64,000 bases of DNA, taken from NCBI GenBank assembly GCA_963809765.1, contig CAWEKT010000001.1:744001-808000 (forward strand). Direction: 5' to 3'. The stretch comes from JACVRM01 sp963809765. GTDB lineage: Bacteria > Actinomycetota > Thermoleophilia > Gaiellales > Gaiellaceae. The notes under the pieces were generated by a model. The model saw nothing but the letters and a program-made list of their open reading frames with translations, was not told the origin of the DNA and did no database searches. A program made the translations under genes and the position numbers. Below, piece after piece: positions 1 to 8,435 of the stretch (position 1 is its first letter; each line of letters starts with the position of its first letter).

Positions 1-766
1 ATGCGAGCAGGGCGATCAGCCACCACAGCTCCCAGTCGCCCCACGAAACCGTGTCGTGGTAGCGCACGATCGCGACCAGTTGCAGCACGCCGAACACGAG
101 GAAGCTGATCGCCGGGCCGCCGATGCGCTCCCAGTCGGCCTCCTTCAGGCCCCACGCGCTCGCCACGGCTAGGCCGAGCAACCCCGCGCCTACCGCCCGG
201 GCCGTCAGCGGCGTCAGCGTCCACGGCCAGATGCCCTTCGTGTCGTCCGGGAACAGGTAGAGGGCCCCGCCCACGCCGAGCGCGACCAGGAACTGCGCCG
301 CCATCACCACGCGCACCCACGCCGCGTAGGGGTTCAGGCGGGGCGGGTCGTCACCAGCGACCCGTTGCTGGCGGAACCAGAGTACGACCAGCACGGGCGG
401 CGTCACGACGTAGACAGCGATCCACGCCCACGCCCGCGGGCTATCGGTGTGGAACCGGTCCAGGTGGATGAACGTCGCGATCGTCGTGAGCGTCGTGAAC
501 GTGAACGCGGCCGGGATGATCGAGCGGGCGTCCGCCCACCGCGTCCGGCGGGCCGCGGCAACCACGCCCGCGCAGGCCGCCCAGTAGACACCGCCGAGGT
601 ACGCAGCCGTCAGCGCCGGGTTGATCGTCCACGCGAAGTAGTCGTCCGTCCGGCTCGCGAACAGGATGAGCGGGATCCCGACGAGGAAGACGAGCGCGCC
701 GATCGCGTAGAGCGCGAAGCGCAGCTCCGGCAGGACAGGGCCCGGTTCGCGGTCGCGCTCGCCCAC
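1..766 (-). CDS. Multi-pass membrane protein, C-terminus cut by window edge
   Basis: The complement strand is open from the edge to a GTG at 766, with an in-frame TAG five codons upstream, so the start is well bounded. About 255 residues are visible. They hold at least six hydrophobic segments separated by short charged loops, for example YAIGALVFLVGIPLILF near residues 20-36 and VMAAQFLVALGVGGALYLF in the second half. There is no signal cleavage site and no recognisable catalytic motif. The gene is divergent from the cyclase-type regulator that starts at 951; the 184 bases between them show no other gene. I do not recognise the family; a small actinobacterial integral membrane protein is all that can be said. 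No frameshift is apparent. Confidence 0.7.
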   Translation of the reverse strand, partial: MGERDREPGPVLPELRFALYAIGALVFLVGIPLILFASRTDDYFAWTINPALTAAYLGGVYWAACAGVVAAARRTRWADARSIIPAAFTFTTLTTIATFIHLDRFHTDSPRAWAWIAVYVVTPPVLVVLWFRQQRVAGDDPPRLNPYAAWVRVVMAAQFLVALGVGGALYLFPDDTKGIWPWTLTPLTARAVGAGLLGLAVASAWGLKEADWERIGGPAISFLVFGVLQLVAIVRYHDTVSWGDWELWWLIALLA

Positions 767-950
767 GGCGTCGCGAGTCTACGACGGCGGGACCGCCGCG
801 CCGCTTCGATGCGTCGCAGGCGGCTCGACGGTGCGTGCAGCTACTCGGCGCCGCCCCTCATGCCCGACGACGCGGAGGTGCTGATGGTCGAGCTCAAGGT
901 CAGCGTGCGGGCGAGGACTCTCCTCGTTGCGCGGGCATCATTCTGCGCGA

Positions 951-3476
951 ATGCCCGCGCTCCCCGACGGCGACGTCACCTTCCTCTTCACCGACATCGA
1001 AGGCTCGACGACGCTCCTGCAGGAGATCGGCGACCGCTACGCGGAGGTGCTCGCCCACCACCGCGACGTGCTCCGTGAGGCCGTGGAGTCTCGCGGCGGC
1101 GCGATCTTCGGCAACGAGGGCGATGCCGTGTTCATTGCCTTCGCCGATCCGGCGGCGGCGGTCGACGCCGCGGCCGAGGCACAGCGCAGCCTCGCCGAGC
1201 TGCCGGTCCGAGTCCGCATGGGGATCCACACCGGCCGGCCCACGCTCCGTGACGGCGACTACGTCGGTCTGGACGTTCACCGGGTCGCGCGGATCGCGGC
1301 GACCGGGCACGGCGGCCAGGTTGTCGTCTCGCAGGCGACGCGCGAGCGCGTCTTCGACCTGGAGCTCCATGACCTTGGCGAGCACCGGCTGAAAGACCTG
1401 CCGGAGCCGGAATGGCTCTACCAGCTGGGCGACGGTGTCTTCCCGCCGCTGCGGACGCTCAGCGCCACGAACCTGCCCGTGCCCGCGACGCCGCTCATCG
1501 GGCGACGCCGCGAGCTGGACGAGCTCGTCGCGCTCCTCCGCGGCGGGGAGACGCGGCTCGTGACGATCATCGGGCCGGGCGGCATCGGCAAGACGCGCCT
1601 CGCGATCGCTGTCGCGGCCGAGCTCGTCGACTCCTTCCCAAACGGTGTCTTCTTCGCGCCGCTCGCGTCGCTCACGGACGCGGCGCTCGTCCTGGTCGAG
1701 ATCGCCCGCATCACCGGCGTCAGCGAGCACTCCGGCGAGCCGCTCGCGCAGACGATCGCCCGCAAGCTTGAGGAGCGCAAGCTGTTGCTCCTCCTCGACA
1801 ACCTCGAGCAGGTGCTCGACGCCGCGCCGGCTGTTGCCGACCTGCTGCAGGCGAGCGCCGGCGTACGCGTCCTCGCCACCAGCCGTGAGCCAATGCGCAT
1901 CCAGGGCGAGCGCGAGTACGCGCTGTCGCCGCTCGCCGATGACGAGGCGGTCGCCCTGTTCGTGGAGCGGGCCCAGGCCGTCCGTGCCGACTTCTCGCTC
2001 GCCGGGGACGAGTCGGTGGCGCAGGAGATCTGCAAGCGGCTCGACCGGCTGCCGCTCGCACTCGAGCTGGCGGCCGCCCGCGTGAAGGTGCTGTCGCTGC
2101 CCGCGATCGCGGAGCGCCTCGAGCAGCGGCTCGCCTTCGTCGGCAGCTCGCGCCGCGACCTCCCCGAGCGCCACCGCACGCTCCGAGGAGCGATCGAGTG
2201 GAGCTACGACATGCTCGACCCGGCCGAGCGGACCCTCTTCGCGCGACTTGCCGTCTTCGCCGGCGGGTGGACTGTCGCCGCCGCCGAGGCCGTGTGCGAT
2301 GCGGAGCTGGACACGCTCGCCTCGCTCGTCGACAAGAGCCTCGTCGCCTCGGCCGAGGACGACCGGTTCACGATGCTGATGACGGTGCAGGAGTACGCAC
2401 GGGAGCGGCTCGACGCCTGCGAGGACGCGGAGGCGATCCGCACCGCGCACGCACGCCACTTTCTCGAGCTCGTGCGCGGCACGGAGGGGACGCTCGAGGG
2501 CCCGGGCCAGCTCGACGCGCTCAACCTGCTCGAGCGCGAGCACGACAACCTGCGCGCGGCTCTCGGCTGGCTGCTCGGTGACGGGGCGGCCGACCACGCT
2601 CGGCTCGGCGTTCAGTTGGCGGGGGCGCTCGGGAGCTTCTGGTACATGCACACGCACGTCATCGAGGGGAGCGCCTGGCTCCAGCGGGCGCTCGAGTCGG
2701 ATTCGCAGGCTGATGCGCACGAGCGAGCACGCGTCCTCCACTCCCTCGGCGTCCTGACCGACCTGCGGCGCGACACCGAGAGAGCGAGACGGCTGCTCGA
2801 GGAGGCGGTGGAGCTGTACGCGCAGACTGATGATCGATCGCGGCACACGCGGGCGCTGAACAGCCTCGGCATCGTCACCCGCAACAGCGGCGATCTTCCC
2901 CGCGCGCGGCAGCTGCTGAGCGAGTGCCTCGCGCTACGACGGGAGCTCGGACAGCCGAGCCTGGTGTCCGTGACGACCGGCGCGCTTGGCATCGTCGCTT
3001 TCGACGAGGGCGACCTCGACGAGGCCGAGGCACGTTTCCGGGAGAGCCTCTCGATCGACACCGAGCTCGGCGACCAGGCCGGGATCACGATCAACAGCGG
3101 CAACCTCGCCTGGGTGGCGCTCGCGCGGGGCTGGCTCGACGAGGCGAGTGAGCTCGTTGCACAGGCGCTCGGTGGCTTCCTCGCCGTGGGCGACCGGGAG
3201 GGGCTGGCGGAGGCGCTGGAGCAGGCTGCCGTTCTCCTGGGCCGCCGCAGCCGCCACGCCGACGGGGCGCGACTCGCCGGCACGGCGGCGGCTCTCCGCG
3301 AGGCAGTCGGTGTTCCGTGGGCATCAGCGTTCGACCGTGACCGTCTGGAGGGCGAGCTCGTCGCCATGCGCGCCGCGCTAGGCGAGGACTTCGAGACGGC
3401 GTACGCGGAGGGGCGTGGCGTGGAGGCAGAGCGCGCCGCGGCCCAGGCGCTGACCCAGATCGGCGCCGCGGTCTAG
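951..3476 (+). CDS. Class III cyclase-like / STAND ATPase / TPR regulator
   Basis: This is a three-part signalling protein of about 841 residues. Residues 8-165 form a class III nucleotidyl cyclase homology domain with both metal-binding Asp (FTDIEGST, D15; NEGDAVF, D58). The usual transition-state Asn is replaced by His (VHRVARI, H110), as in many actinobacterial relatives, so cyclase activity is uncertain. A STAND/NB-ARC-type ATPase follows, with Walker A GPGGIGKT near 208-215 and Walker B LLLLLDN near 278-284. The last third is TPR-like helical repeats. I chose ATG 951 because the protein reads straight into the cyclase domain; a GTG at 927 is possible. There is no C-terminal LuxR helix-turn-helix. 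It probably senses a ligand or partner through ATPase and TPR and acts in the cytoplasm. Confidence 0.85.
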   Translation: MPALPDGDVTFLFTDIEGSTTLLQEIGDRYAEVLAHHRDVLREAVESRGGAIFGNEGDAVFIAFADPAAAVDAAAEAQRSLAELPVRVRMGIHTGRPTLRDGDYVGLDVHRVARIAATGHGGQVVVSQATRERVFDLELHDLGEHRLKDLPEPEWLYQLGDGVFPPLRTLSATNLPVPATPLIGRRRELDELVALLRGGETRLVTIIGPGGIGKTRLAIAVAAELVDSFPNGVFFAPLASLTDAALVLVEIARITGVSEHSGEPLAQTIARKLEERKLLLLLDNLEQVLDAAPAVADLLQASAGVRVLATSREPMRIQGEREYALSPLADDEAVALFVERAQAVRADFSLAGDESVAQEICKRLDRLPLALELAAARVKVLSLPAIAERLEQRLAFVGSSRRDLPERHRTLRGAIEWSYDMLDPAERTLFARLAVFAGGWTVAAAEAVCDAELDTLASLVDKSLVASAEDDRFTMLMTVQEYARERLDACEDAEAIRTAHARHFLELVRGTEGTLEGPGQLDALNLLEREHDNLRAALGWLLGDGAADHARLGVQLAGALGSFWYMHTHVIEGSAWLQRALESDSQADAHERARVLHSLGVLTDLRRDTERARRLLEEAVELYAQTDDRSRHTRALNSLGIVTRNSGDLPRARQLLSECLALRRELGQPSLVSVTTGALGIVAFDEGDLDEAEARFRESLSIDTELGDQAGITINSGNLAWVALARGWLDEASELVAQALGGFLAVGDREGLAEALEQAAVLLGRRSRHADGARLAGTAAALREAVGVPWASAFDRDRLEGELVAMRAALGEDFETAYAEGRGVEAERAAAQALTQIGAAV

Positions 3477-3498
3477 ACCCCTGCGGCTTCGTGCGCAC

Positions 3499-3533
3499 GG
3501 GCGCCCCGCCGGCTCAGGTCGGCGTGGGCGCCC
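3499..3533 (+). terminator. GC-rich hairpin after the cyclase-type gene
   Basis: Arms GGGCGCCC...GCC and GGCG.GGGCGCCC pair around a seven-base loop, 22 bases after the stop at 3476. There is no clear T-run, so this is a stem-loop with likely but unproven terminator function. Confidence 0.45.
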
Positions 3534-3987
3534 TGTCCCTTGGGGAGAGGGATCTAGTTGGATGCCGCGCGGAGCGGCATCGCCACGTGCACAAGGCGGT
3601 TCCGGCGAGCCGGTGAGGGGGCCGGCCTTCCGGACGTGCACCTCGACGGCTCTCGGGTGGGGACGCGGTGCTCCTGCAGGTCGGCCACCTGGGAAAGGCG
3701 TGGGGCGTCCGGTGGTAGTGACCCTGGCATCGTGGCCTCCGTCGAGCGTCGGGGTGGCCGCAAAGCACCCGTGGTCGCGGCCCATTGTGCGTGCACCCCG
3801 GCCGGGGCACGACCCCAGGAGCAGGTGATTCGGCTAGTCGTTCCGACAGCGCTCGACCACGGGCGGCATCCCTCGCCCTGAGCCGCTATGTGCAGTTTCC
3901 GCGAGATTCGGTCAGACTCGGCCGAACTTTTCCCACTCGCCGAGGCTCTTTGGCCTTGAGAGCGCGAGTCAAACGAAGGAGTGTGGA
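3534..3987. other. Intergenic region, no gene seen
   Basis: About 450 bases separate the cyclase-type regulator from the Hcp-like gene. No reading frame here looks like a protein. A small perfect hairpin (GATGCCGC/GCGGCATC) sits at 3561-3581. The last 100 bases are less GC-rich and carry a good ribosome binding site, GAAGGAG, just before ATG 3988, so the promoter of the Hcp-like gene is probably here. Confidence 0.5.
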
Positions 3988-4528
3988 ATGCGGAAAGTCG
4001 TGAGTGCGAGCCTGCTCGTGCTCCTGGCCGTTGTCGGGTCGGGGTGCATGGGATCGGATGAGAGCGCCGACGGCGACAGCCGCCGGGCGGCGATCGGCAG
4101 CAGCGCGCCGGTCGCGGGTGCGGGATCGATCACCGCTGCCGGCCTTGCAGGCGGGGCCCCCGTCAGGGTCGACAGCTGGCAGTGGGGCGCCGCGTCACCA
4201 GTCACGGTCAGTTCGATGTCCGGCGGCGGGATCGGGGCGCCGACCGTCACGTCGATCAAATTCAGCAAGAACATCGACAACGCCTCGACGCAGCTGTTCA
4301 AGTGGCTCGCGCTTGGCACCAATATCCCGACCGTGACGTTCAAGGTGGGCACCACGCTCACCTACACGCTTACCAATGCGTGGGTCAGCGGGTTCGAGCA
4401 ATCGGGGAGCGGCACGCGACGGCAACGAGGCGGTCGAGTTCGCCTTCAAGAAGATCCAGATCGTCAGCACTGCCGGCGGGCCGACGACGTCGGTGTCTTA
4501 CGACCAGGTGACGAGGGTCGCCGGGTAG
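3988..4528 (+). CDS. Hcp-like secreted lipoprotein (one frameshift)
   Basis: The N-terminus is a lipoprotein signal (MRKVVSASLLVLLAVVGSGC), with the lipobox Cys near residue 20. After a low-complexity Ser/Gly/Ala linker the protein resembles the Hcp family (beta-barrel tube protein of type VI secretion): VDSWQWGA, then SIKFSKNIDNAS, FKWLALGT and TFKVGTT. The frame breaks near 4414 by one extra base. Removing it gives NEAVEFAFKKIQIV and an ending in SYDQVTRVAG at 4528, about 179 residues in all. No other type VI genes are present, so it is more likely one of the stand-alone Hcp-like exported proteins of actinobacteria than a contractile-tube component. A strong GAAGGAG site supports the start. 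Confidence 0.72.
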
Positions 4529-4543
4529 TCAGTTCACGTAGCC

Positions 4544-4571
4544 GGAGCGGCGCCCGCCCGGGCGCCGCTCC
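4544..4571. terminator. 13-bp perfect palindromic hairpin between convergent genes
   Basis: Arms GGAGCGGCGCCCG and CGGGCGCCGCTCC form a perfect 13-bp stem with a CC loop, 15 bases after the Hcp-like stop. The PrsW fusion gene converges from the right and ends at 4675, so the hairpin could stop transcripts from either side. There is no T-run. Confidence 0.55.
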
Positions 4572-4674
4572 CGGCCGCGTCGTTCGCGCCGGCCGATCGC
4601 AAGCGCGAACGCCTGCCCGTAGCTCATCCCCGGGCCGCCGGCTGTACCTCACCGGCGGCCATGGACTCGCTCCC

Positions 4675-7600
4675 TCAGTCCGCTGCCTGCTCGACTTCAG
4701 AACGCGTAGGAGCGGCGACCTGGACGCCGCTCCCGCCCGTTTTCCCGAGCCCGAGCGCGGTCGCCTGCTCGACGGACATCGCGCTGCCGTCGGCGCTCGC
4801 GTCCTGGAACGGGCGCTCACCCAGCCGCTCCAAGACTGACGCAGCCGTCTGGTCGCGCCGGACGCGCTCGAACGGCCACATCTGCGCGCCCAGGCGGGCG
4901 CGCAGTGCCTCGGCAGCGGCGAGCAGCACTGCCGCCCGCTCGTCGTCCTCGCCGGCTGCGAGGCGGGCCTCCGCGTCGAGGCATTCGGCGATGCCCAACC
5001 GGTCGCCGAGCTCGCGGCAGAGCGCGATGCGCTCCCGTAGGCGCTCGCGCGCCTGGGTCGTGTCACCCTCCTCGAGCGCGGCCAGCGCGCCGAAGTAGAG
5101 CGCCTCGGCGAGCCGCAGCTGGTCGTCGAGGCTACGCGCCACCTCGAGCGCCTCGCCGAGGTGCTGCCGTGCCTCGTCCAGGTCGCCGTCGACGAGCGCC
5201 CGCCTGCCGAGCAGGCTGAGCGAGTTCGCAACGCCGCGTGTGTCCCCGGTCCCGCGCCGCAGCGCGAGGCTCTCGCGCAAGTGAGGCCGGGCCGCCGCCG
5301 GATCGCCGCTCTCGGTCAGCGCGCGGCCGACGCTCGCGAGCGAGCGCGAGATCGCGGCGGAGTCGTCCAGCCCACGAGCCCGTTCGAGGCTCTCCTCGAA
5401 GACTCCCCGAGCGCGCTCGTAGTCGCCGCGGACGAGCGCGATGAACCCCAGCTCCCAGAGGCAGCGCACCACGCCCTGGTCGGCGCTCAGCCGGCGGAAG
5501 CGCTCGAGCCCTTGCTCCAGCGCCGTGTTCGCGCGGTCGTAGTCGGCCTGCAGCATCGCCAGTCGCCCCACGCCGTACAGGGCGCGCGCGCGGACGGGCT
5601 CCGGCAGCGCACCGTCGGCGGAGAGGCCGCCCTCGAGCCAGGCGCGCGGCTCCCCGAGCGTTCCGCGCTGTTCCCAGAACGGCCCCAGCGCGAGCGCAAG
5701 CCGGAGCACCTGCTCGTCCTGGCCGCGCTCCCGGAACCAGCCGAGCGCATCGCGGAGGTTCTCGTGCTCACGTCCCAGCCGGCGCAACCAGGCCGCCTGG
5801 TTGGCGCCCTGGAGCTCCGGCTCGGCGCGCTCAGCGAGGCTCAGGAAGTACTCGGCGTGCGCGCGTCGCGCGCTTTCGAGGCCGCTCAGCTCCTCGAGCT
5901 GTTCGAGCGCGAACTCGCGAATGGACTCGAGCAGCTCGAAGCGCGGGCGCTCCTCCACGACCGCGCGACGAGCCAGGCTCTTGTCGACCAGCGATCCCAG
6001 AGGTCCGAGCACCTCGCCCGCGACCGCCTCGGCGGAATCGACGTCGAAGCCGCCGGCAAAGACGCCGAGCTCCGCGAGGAGGGCGCGCTCGCCGTCCCCG
6101 AGCATCCCGTAGCTCCACTCGATGGCGGCCCGGAGCGTCTGGTGGCGTCCGGGCTTGTCGCGTCCGCCGCTCCCGGAGCCGGCGAGCAGCGAGCGGTCGA
6201 GCCGCTCCTCGATCTCGACCGGCGAGAGCACGTTGACGCGTGCGGCGGCGAGCTCCACCGCGAGCGGCATGCCCTCGAGGCGTGCGCAGATGCGCGCGAT
6301 CGCCTTCCCGTTCTCACCCGTGGGGGCGAAGCCGAGGTCCACCGCACGCGCCCGCGTGATGAAGAGCTCAACCGCCTCCTCCTGGGAGAGCGGGCCGATC
6401 GCGAGCTCCTGCTCGGCGGCCAGCCGCAACGGCTCCCGGCTGGTCGCGACGGCCTGTATGCGCGGCGCGGCCTGCAGCAGCTCAGCCAACGGCTCGGCCG
6501 CGACGAGCACCTGCTCCAGGTTGTCGAGCACGAGCAGCAGCTGCTTGTCGCGGAGCTCGTCTTTGAGGGTCTCGAGCAGCGATTCGCCCGGCCGCTCGCG
6601 GATCTCGAGCGTCTCGACGATCGTCCCGACGGCCGACTCGGCGTCGTTGGCGCCGGCGAGGGGGACGAAGAAGGTGCCGCTGGGATAGCGGTCCTGCACC
6701 GCGGTGGCGAGCGCGATCGCGAGCCGCGTCTTGCCGGTGCCACCGAAGCCGGTCAGCGTGAGCACGCGCAGCGCACGCTGCCGGAGCAGCTCGGCGGCCT
6801 GCGCGAGCTCGCGCTCGCGTCCGACGAGCGGCGATGGGGGCGTCGGGATCTTGCTGGGACGCGGCTCAAAGGCGGCCAGCGTGGCCAGCTGGCGGCGGGC
6901 GCGGCCGATCGCAGCCGGGTCGCCGCCGAAGCGCTTCGTCCGCCACTTCAGCAGCGCCAGCCTTGCCGCCTGGTTCTGGACGTTTCGCTCGTGCCGCCAC
7001 TGCTCGAGCTGGCCGCTGCGGACGAGCTGCCACGACTGCGCGGTGCGCCGCCGGAACGCGGTGACGGTGGCGGCGTCATCAGGGTCGAGCAGGCCCGACT
7101 GCACCTCCTCGGCGAGCTCGGTGTCGATGATCTTCCCCTGGTAGCGCACCCAGAGCGTGGCGGCGACGAGGAAGGCGATGATGTAGGCGTAGTCGAGCAG
7201 CCCGAGCACGACGAACCAGGCGTCGGCCGCCTCGTTGACGACCGGGTCGACCGCTCCCCCGGCGACCCAGGCCGCGGCCGTGTCCAGTCCGTAGCGCAGC
7301 GTCAGCCCGAGCTCGATCAGGCCGTTGTTCGCCGCGTGCATGAGCATCGCGAGCGACAGGCCCGCGAGCGGGAAGACGACCTTCAGCCATCGCCGGGTCG
7401 TCCAGGTGGCAAGCCCCAGCCCGGCTCCGAAGGCGGCCGTGAAGATCGCGTGGTGGAGGACGGCCGGGCCGAAGAAGTCGCGCCGGCTGACGAAGAGGTC
7501 GACGCCGGCGCCGAGGCCCTGGGTGTTCGCCCGGTCGAAGAAGAAGACGAAGTCCTCGGTGAGCGCGAACCCGAGGCCGACCGCGGCGCCGTAGACGAGG

Positions 7601-7950
7601 CCGTCGTTGAGCCCTTCGAAGACCGTGACGCCGAAGCGTCGTGCGAGCATGCGTAACGGCACCACGGCGACCAGCAGCGCGAGCCCCTTGGCGAGCTCCT
7701 CGACGAGCGGCGCCGAGATCGCGTCGCCGAAGACCGTCTGGACATTGCCCTCCAGCGAACCCTTGACCGCGCGGTTGCCGGCGATCGAGATCGCGGCCGC
7801 GCCGGTCGCTCCCCACAGCGCGACGAGTGCGATGAAGAGGAGCGGCTCGGGCTCGTAGCGGTCGAAGAGGCGGATGCCGATGATGACGACGATCGCCTGC
7901 GCGACGGCGAGCGTCAGGATGAAGGCAGGCTCGCTGACTGCGGCGCTCAC
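4675..7950 (-). CDS. PrsW-type intramembrane protease fused to STAND ATPase and TPR
   Basis: About 1091 residues from GTG 7950; that start overlaps the stop of the preceding gene as GTGA. Residues 1-270 are a multi-pass PrsW-family membrane protease with all hallmark motifs: EELAK (84-88), DGLVYGAAVGLGFALTE (116-132), LHHAIFTAAFGAG (165-177) and MLMHAANNG (202-210). A cytoplasmic linker leads to a STAND ATPase with Walker A GFGGTGKT near 401-408 and Walker B LLLVLDN, then TPR-like repeats to the end. The ATPase-TPR half closely resembles the 951-3476 protein. In Bacillus, PrsW cleaves an anti-sigma factor. Here the gene is third in an operon behind an ECF sigma factor and a single-pass membrane protein, so the same role is inferred, gated by the ATPase/TPR module. 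Confidence 0.88.
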   Translation of the reverse strand: MSAAVSEPAFILTLAVAQAIVVIIGIRLFDRYEPEPLLFIALVALWGATGAAAISIAGNRAVKGSLEGNVQTVFGDAISAPLVEELAKGLALLVAVVPLRMLARRFGVTVFEGLNDGLVYGAAVGLGFALTEDFVFFFDRANTQGLGAGVDLFVSRRDFFGPAVLHHAIFTAAFGAGLGLATWTTRRWLKVVFPLAGLSLAMLMHAANNGLIELGLTLRYGLDTAAAWVAGGAVDPVVNEAADAWFVVLGLLDYAYIIAFLVAATLWVRYQGKIIDTELAEEVQSGLLDPDDAATVTAFRRRTAQSWQLVRSGQLEQWRHERNVQNQAARLALLKWRTKRFGGDPAAIGRARRQLATLAAFEPRPSKIPTPPSPLVGRERELAQAAELLRQRALRVLTLTGFGGTGKTRLAIALATAVQDRYPSGTFFVPLAGANDAESAVGTIVETLEIRERPGESLLETLKDELRDKQLLLVLDNLEQVLVAAEPLAELLQAAPRIQAVATSREPLRLAAEQELAIGPLSQEEAVELFITRARAVDLGFAPTGENGKAIARICARLEGMPLAVELAAARVNVLSPVEIEERLDRSLLAGSGSGGRDKPGRHQTLRAAIEWSYGMLGDGERALLAELGVFAGGFDVDSAEAVAGEVLGPLGSLVDKSLARRAVVEERPRFELLESIREFALEQLEELSGLESARRAHAEYFLSLAERAEPELQGANQAAWLRRLGREHENLRDALGWFRERGQDEQVLRLALALGPFWEQRGTLGEPRAWLEGGLSADGALPEPVRARALYGVGRLAMLQADYDRANTALEQGLERFRRLSADQGVVRCLWELGFIALVRGDYERARGVFEESLERARGLDDSAAISRSLASVGRALTESGDPAAARPHLRESLALRRGTGDTRGVANSLSLLGRRALVDGDLDEARQHLGEALEVARSLDDQLRLAEALYFGALAALEEGDTTQARERLRERIALCRELGDRLGIAECLDAEARLAAGEDDERAAVLLAAAEALRARLGAQMWPFERVRRDQTAASVLERLGERPFQDASADGSAMSVEQATALGLGKTGGSGVQVAAPTRSEVEQAAD

Positions 7951-8435
7951 GGCGTGCGGAGGCAGGCGAGCAGGCGTGCGGCCGGAGCCCGGGCACACCC
8001 GGATGCGACGTACACGGTCCGCTCGCGCCCGGCTACGCGGACTGCCCGAGCCGGCGCGATGCCTCCGAGCCGCGCGACGGTGACCCGGTCGGCAGGTGCG
8101 CCACACGGCCGCAGCTCGCCCCGTCCCAGCGGCCTGCCTTGTTGGGCAAGACCGGACGGGCTGGGCCGCCCGACGTAGGAGCGGCCGCCGAGGATCACGG
8201 TCGGTGCGCACCCGGTGGGCGCCAGCGACGCACGGGTGCGATCCCGGTCGGCAGTGGGGGACAGCGCGAGCACCGCCGTCACTGCGAGCGCGGCTACGGC
8301 AGCCGCGCCGCCGGCGAGTGCAAGGCGGCCACGGTCCCGCCCGCGCGCGACACCGGACCGCGGCCGCGGCGGACCTTCGTACAGGCGCAGGACGCGCGCC
8401 AGCTCCCGGGTACCGATCTCCGGCTCAGCGCTCAG
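7947..8435 (-). CDS. Single-pass membrane protein, candidate anti-sigma or PrsW substrate
   Basis: About 162 residues. A cytoplasmic N-terminal segment of about 40 residues (ELARVLRLYEG) is followed by one membrane segment (LAGGAAAVAALAVTAVLAL) and an outer domain of about 100 residues with four Cys. The outer domain resembles small actinobacterial secreted domains with a GC.P.V..GG.SY.G start. I see no zinc-anti-sigma HxxxCxxC motif. The start is inferred: a CTG at 8435 overlaps the sigma-factor stop as CTGA, with AAGGAG seven bases upstream; the first ATG/GTG (8282) would lose the membrane segment. Its stop overlaps the PrsW gene start. Position and topology make it the natural membrane partner of the sigma factor; this is inference. 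Confidence 0.6.
   Translation of the reverse strand: MSAEPEIGTRELARVLRLYEGPPRPRSGVARGRDRGRLALAGGAAAVAALAVTAVLALSPTADRDRTRASLAPTGCAPTVILGGRSYVGRPSPSGLAQQGRPLGRGELRPCGAPADRVTVARLGGIAPARAVRVAGRERTVYVASGCARAPAARLLACLRTP

Noticed and set aside
3540..3900. Overlapping short frames in both directions between the cyclase-type and Hcp-like genes
   Set aside because: All are Arg/Gly/Pro-rich with no ribosome site or recognisable pattern.
5161..7656. An 831-residue frame opposite the PrsW fusion gene
   Set aside because: It is Arg/Glu/Val/Leu-rich without domains, as expected for the antisense of a GC-rich gene; the complement frame has clear PrsW, Walker and TPR motifs.
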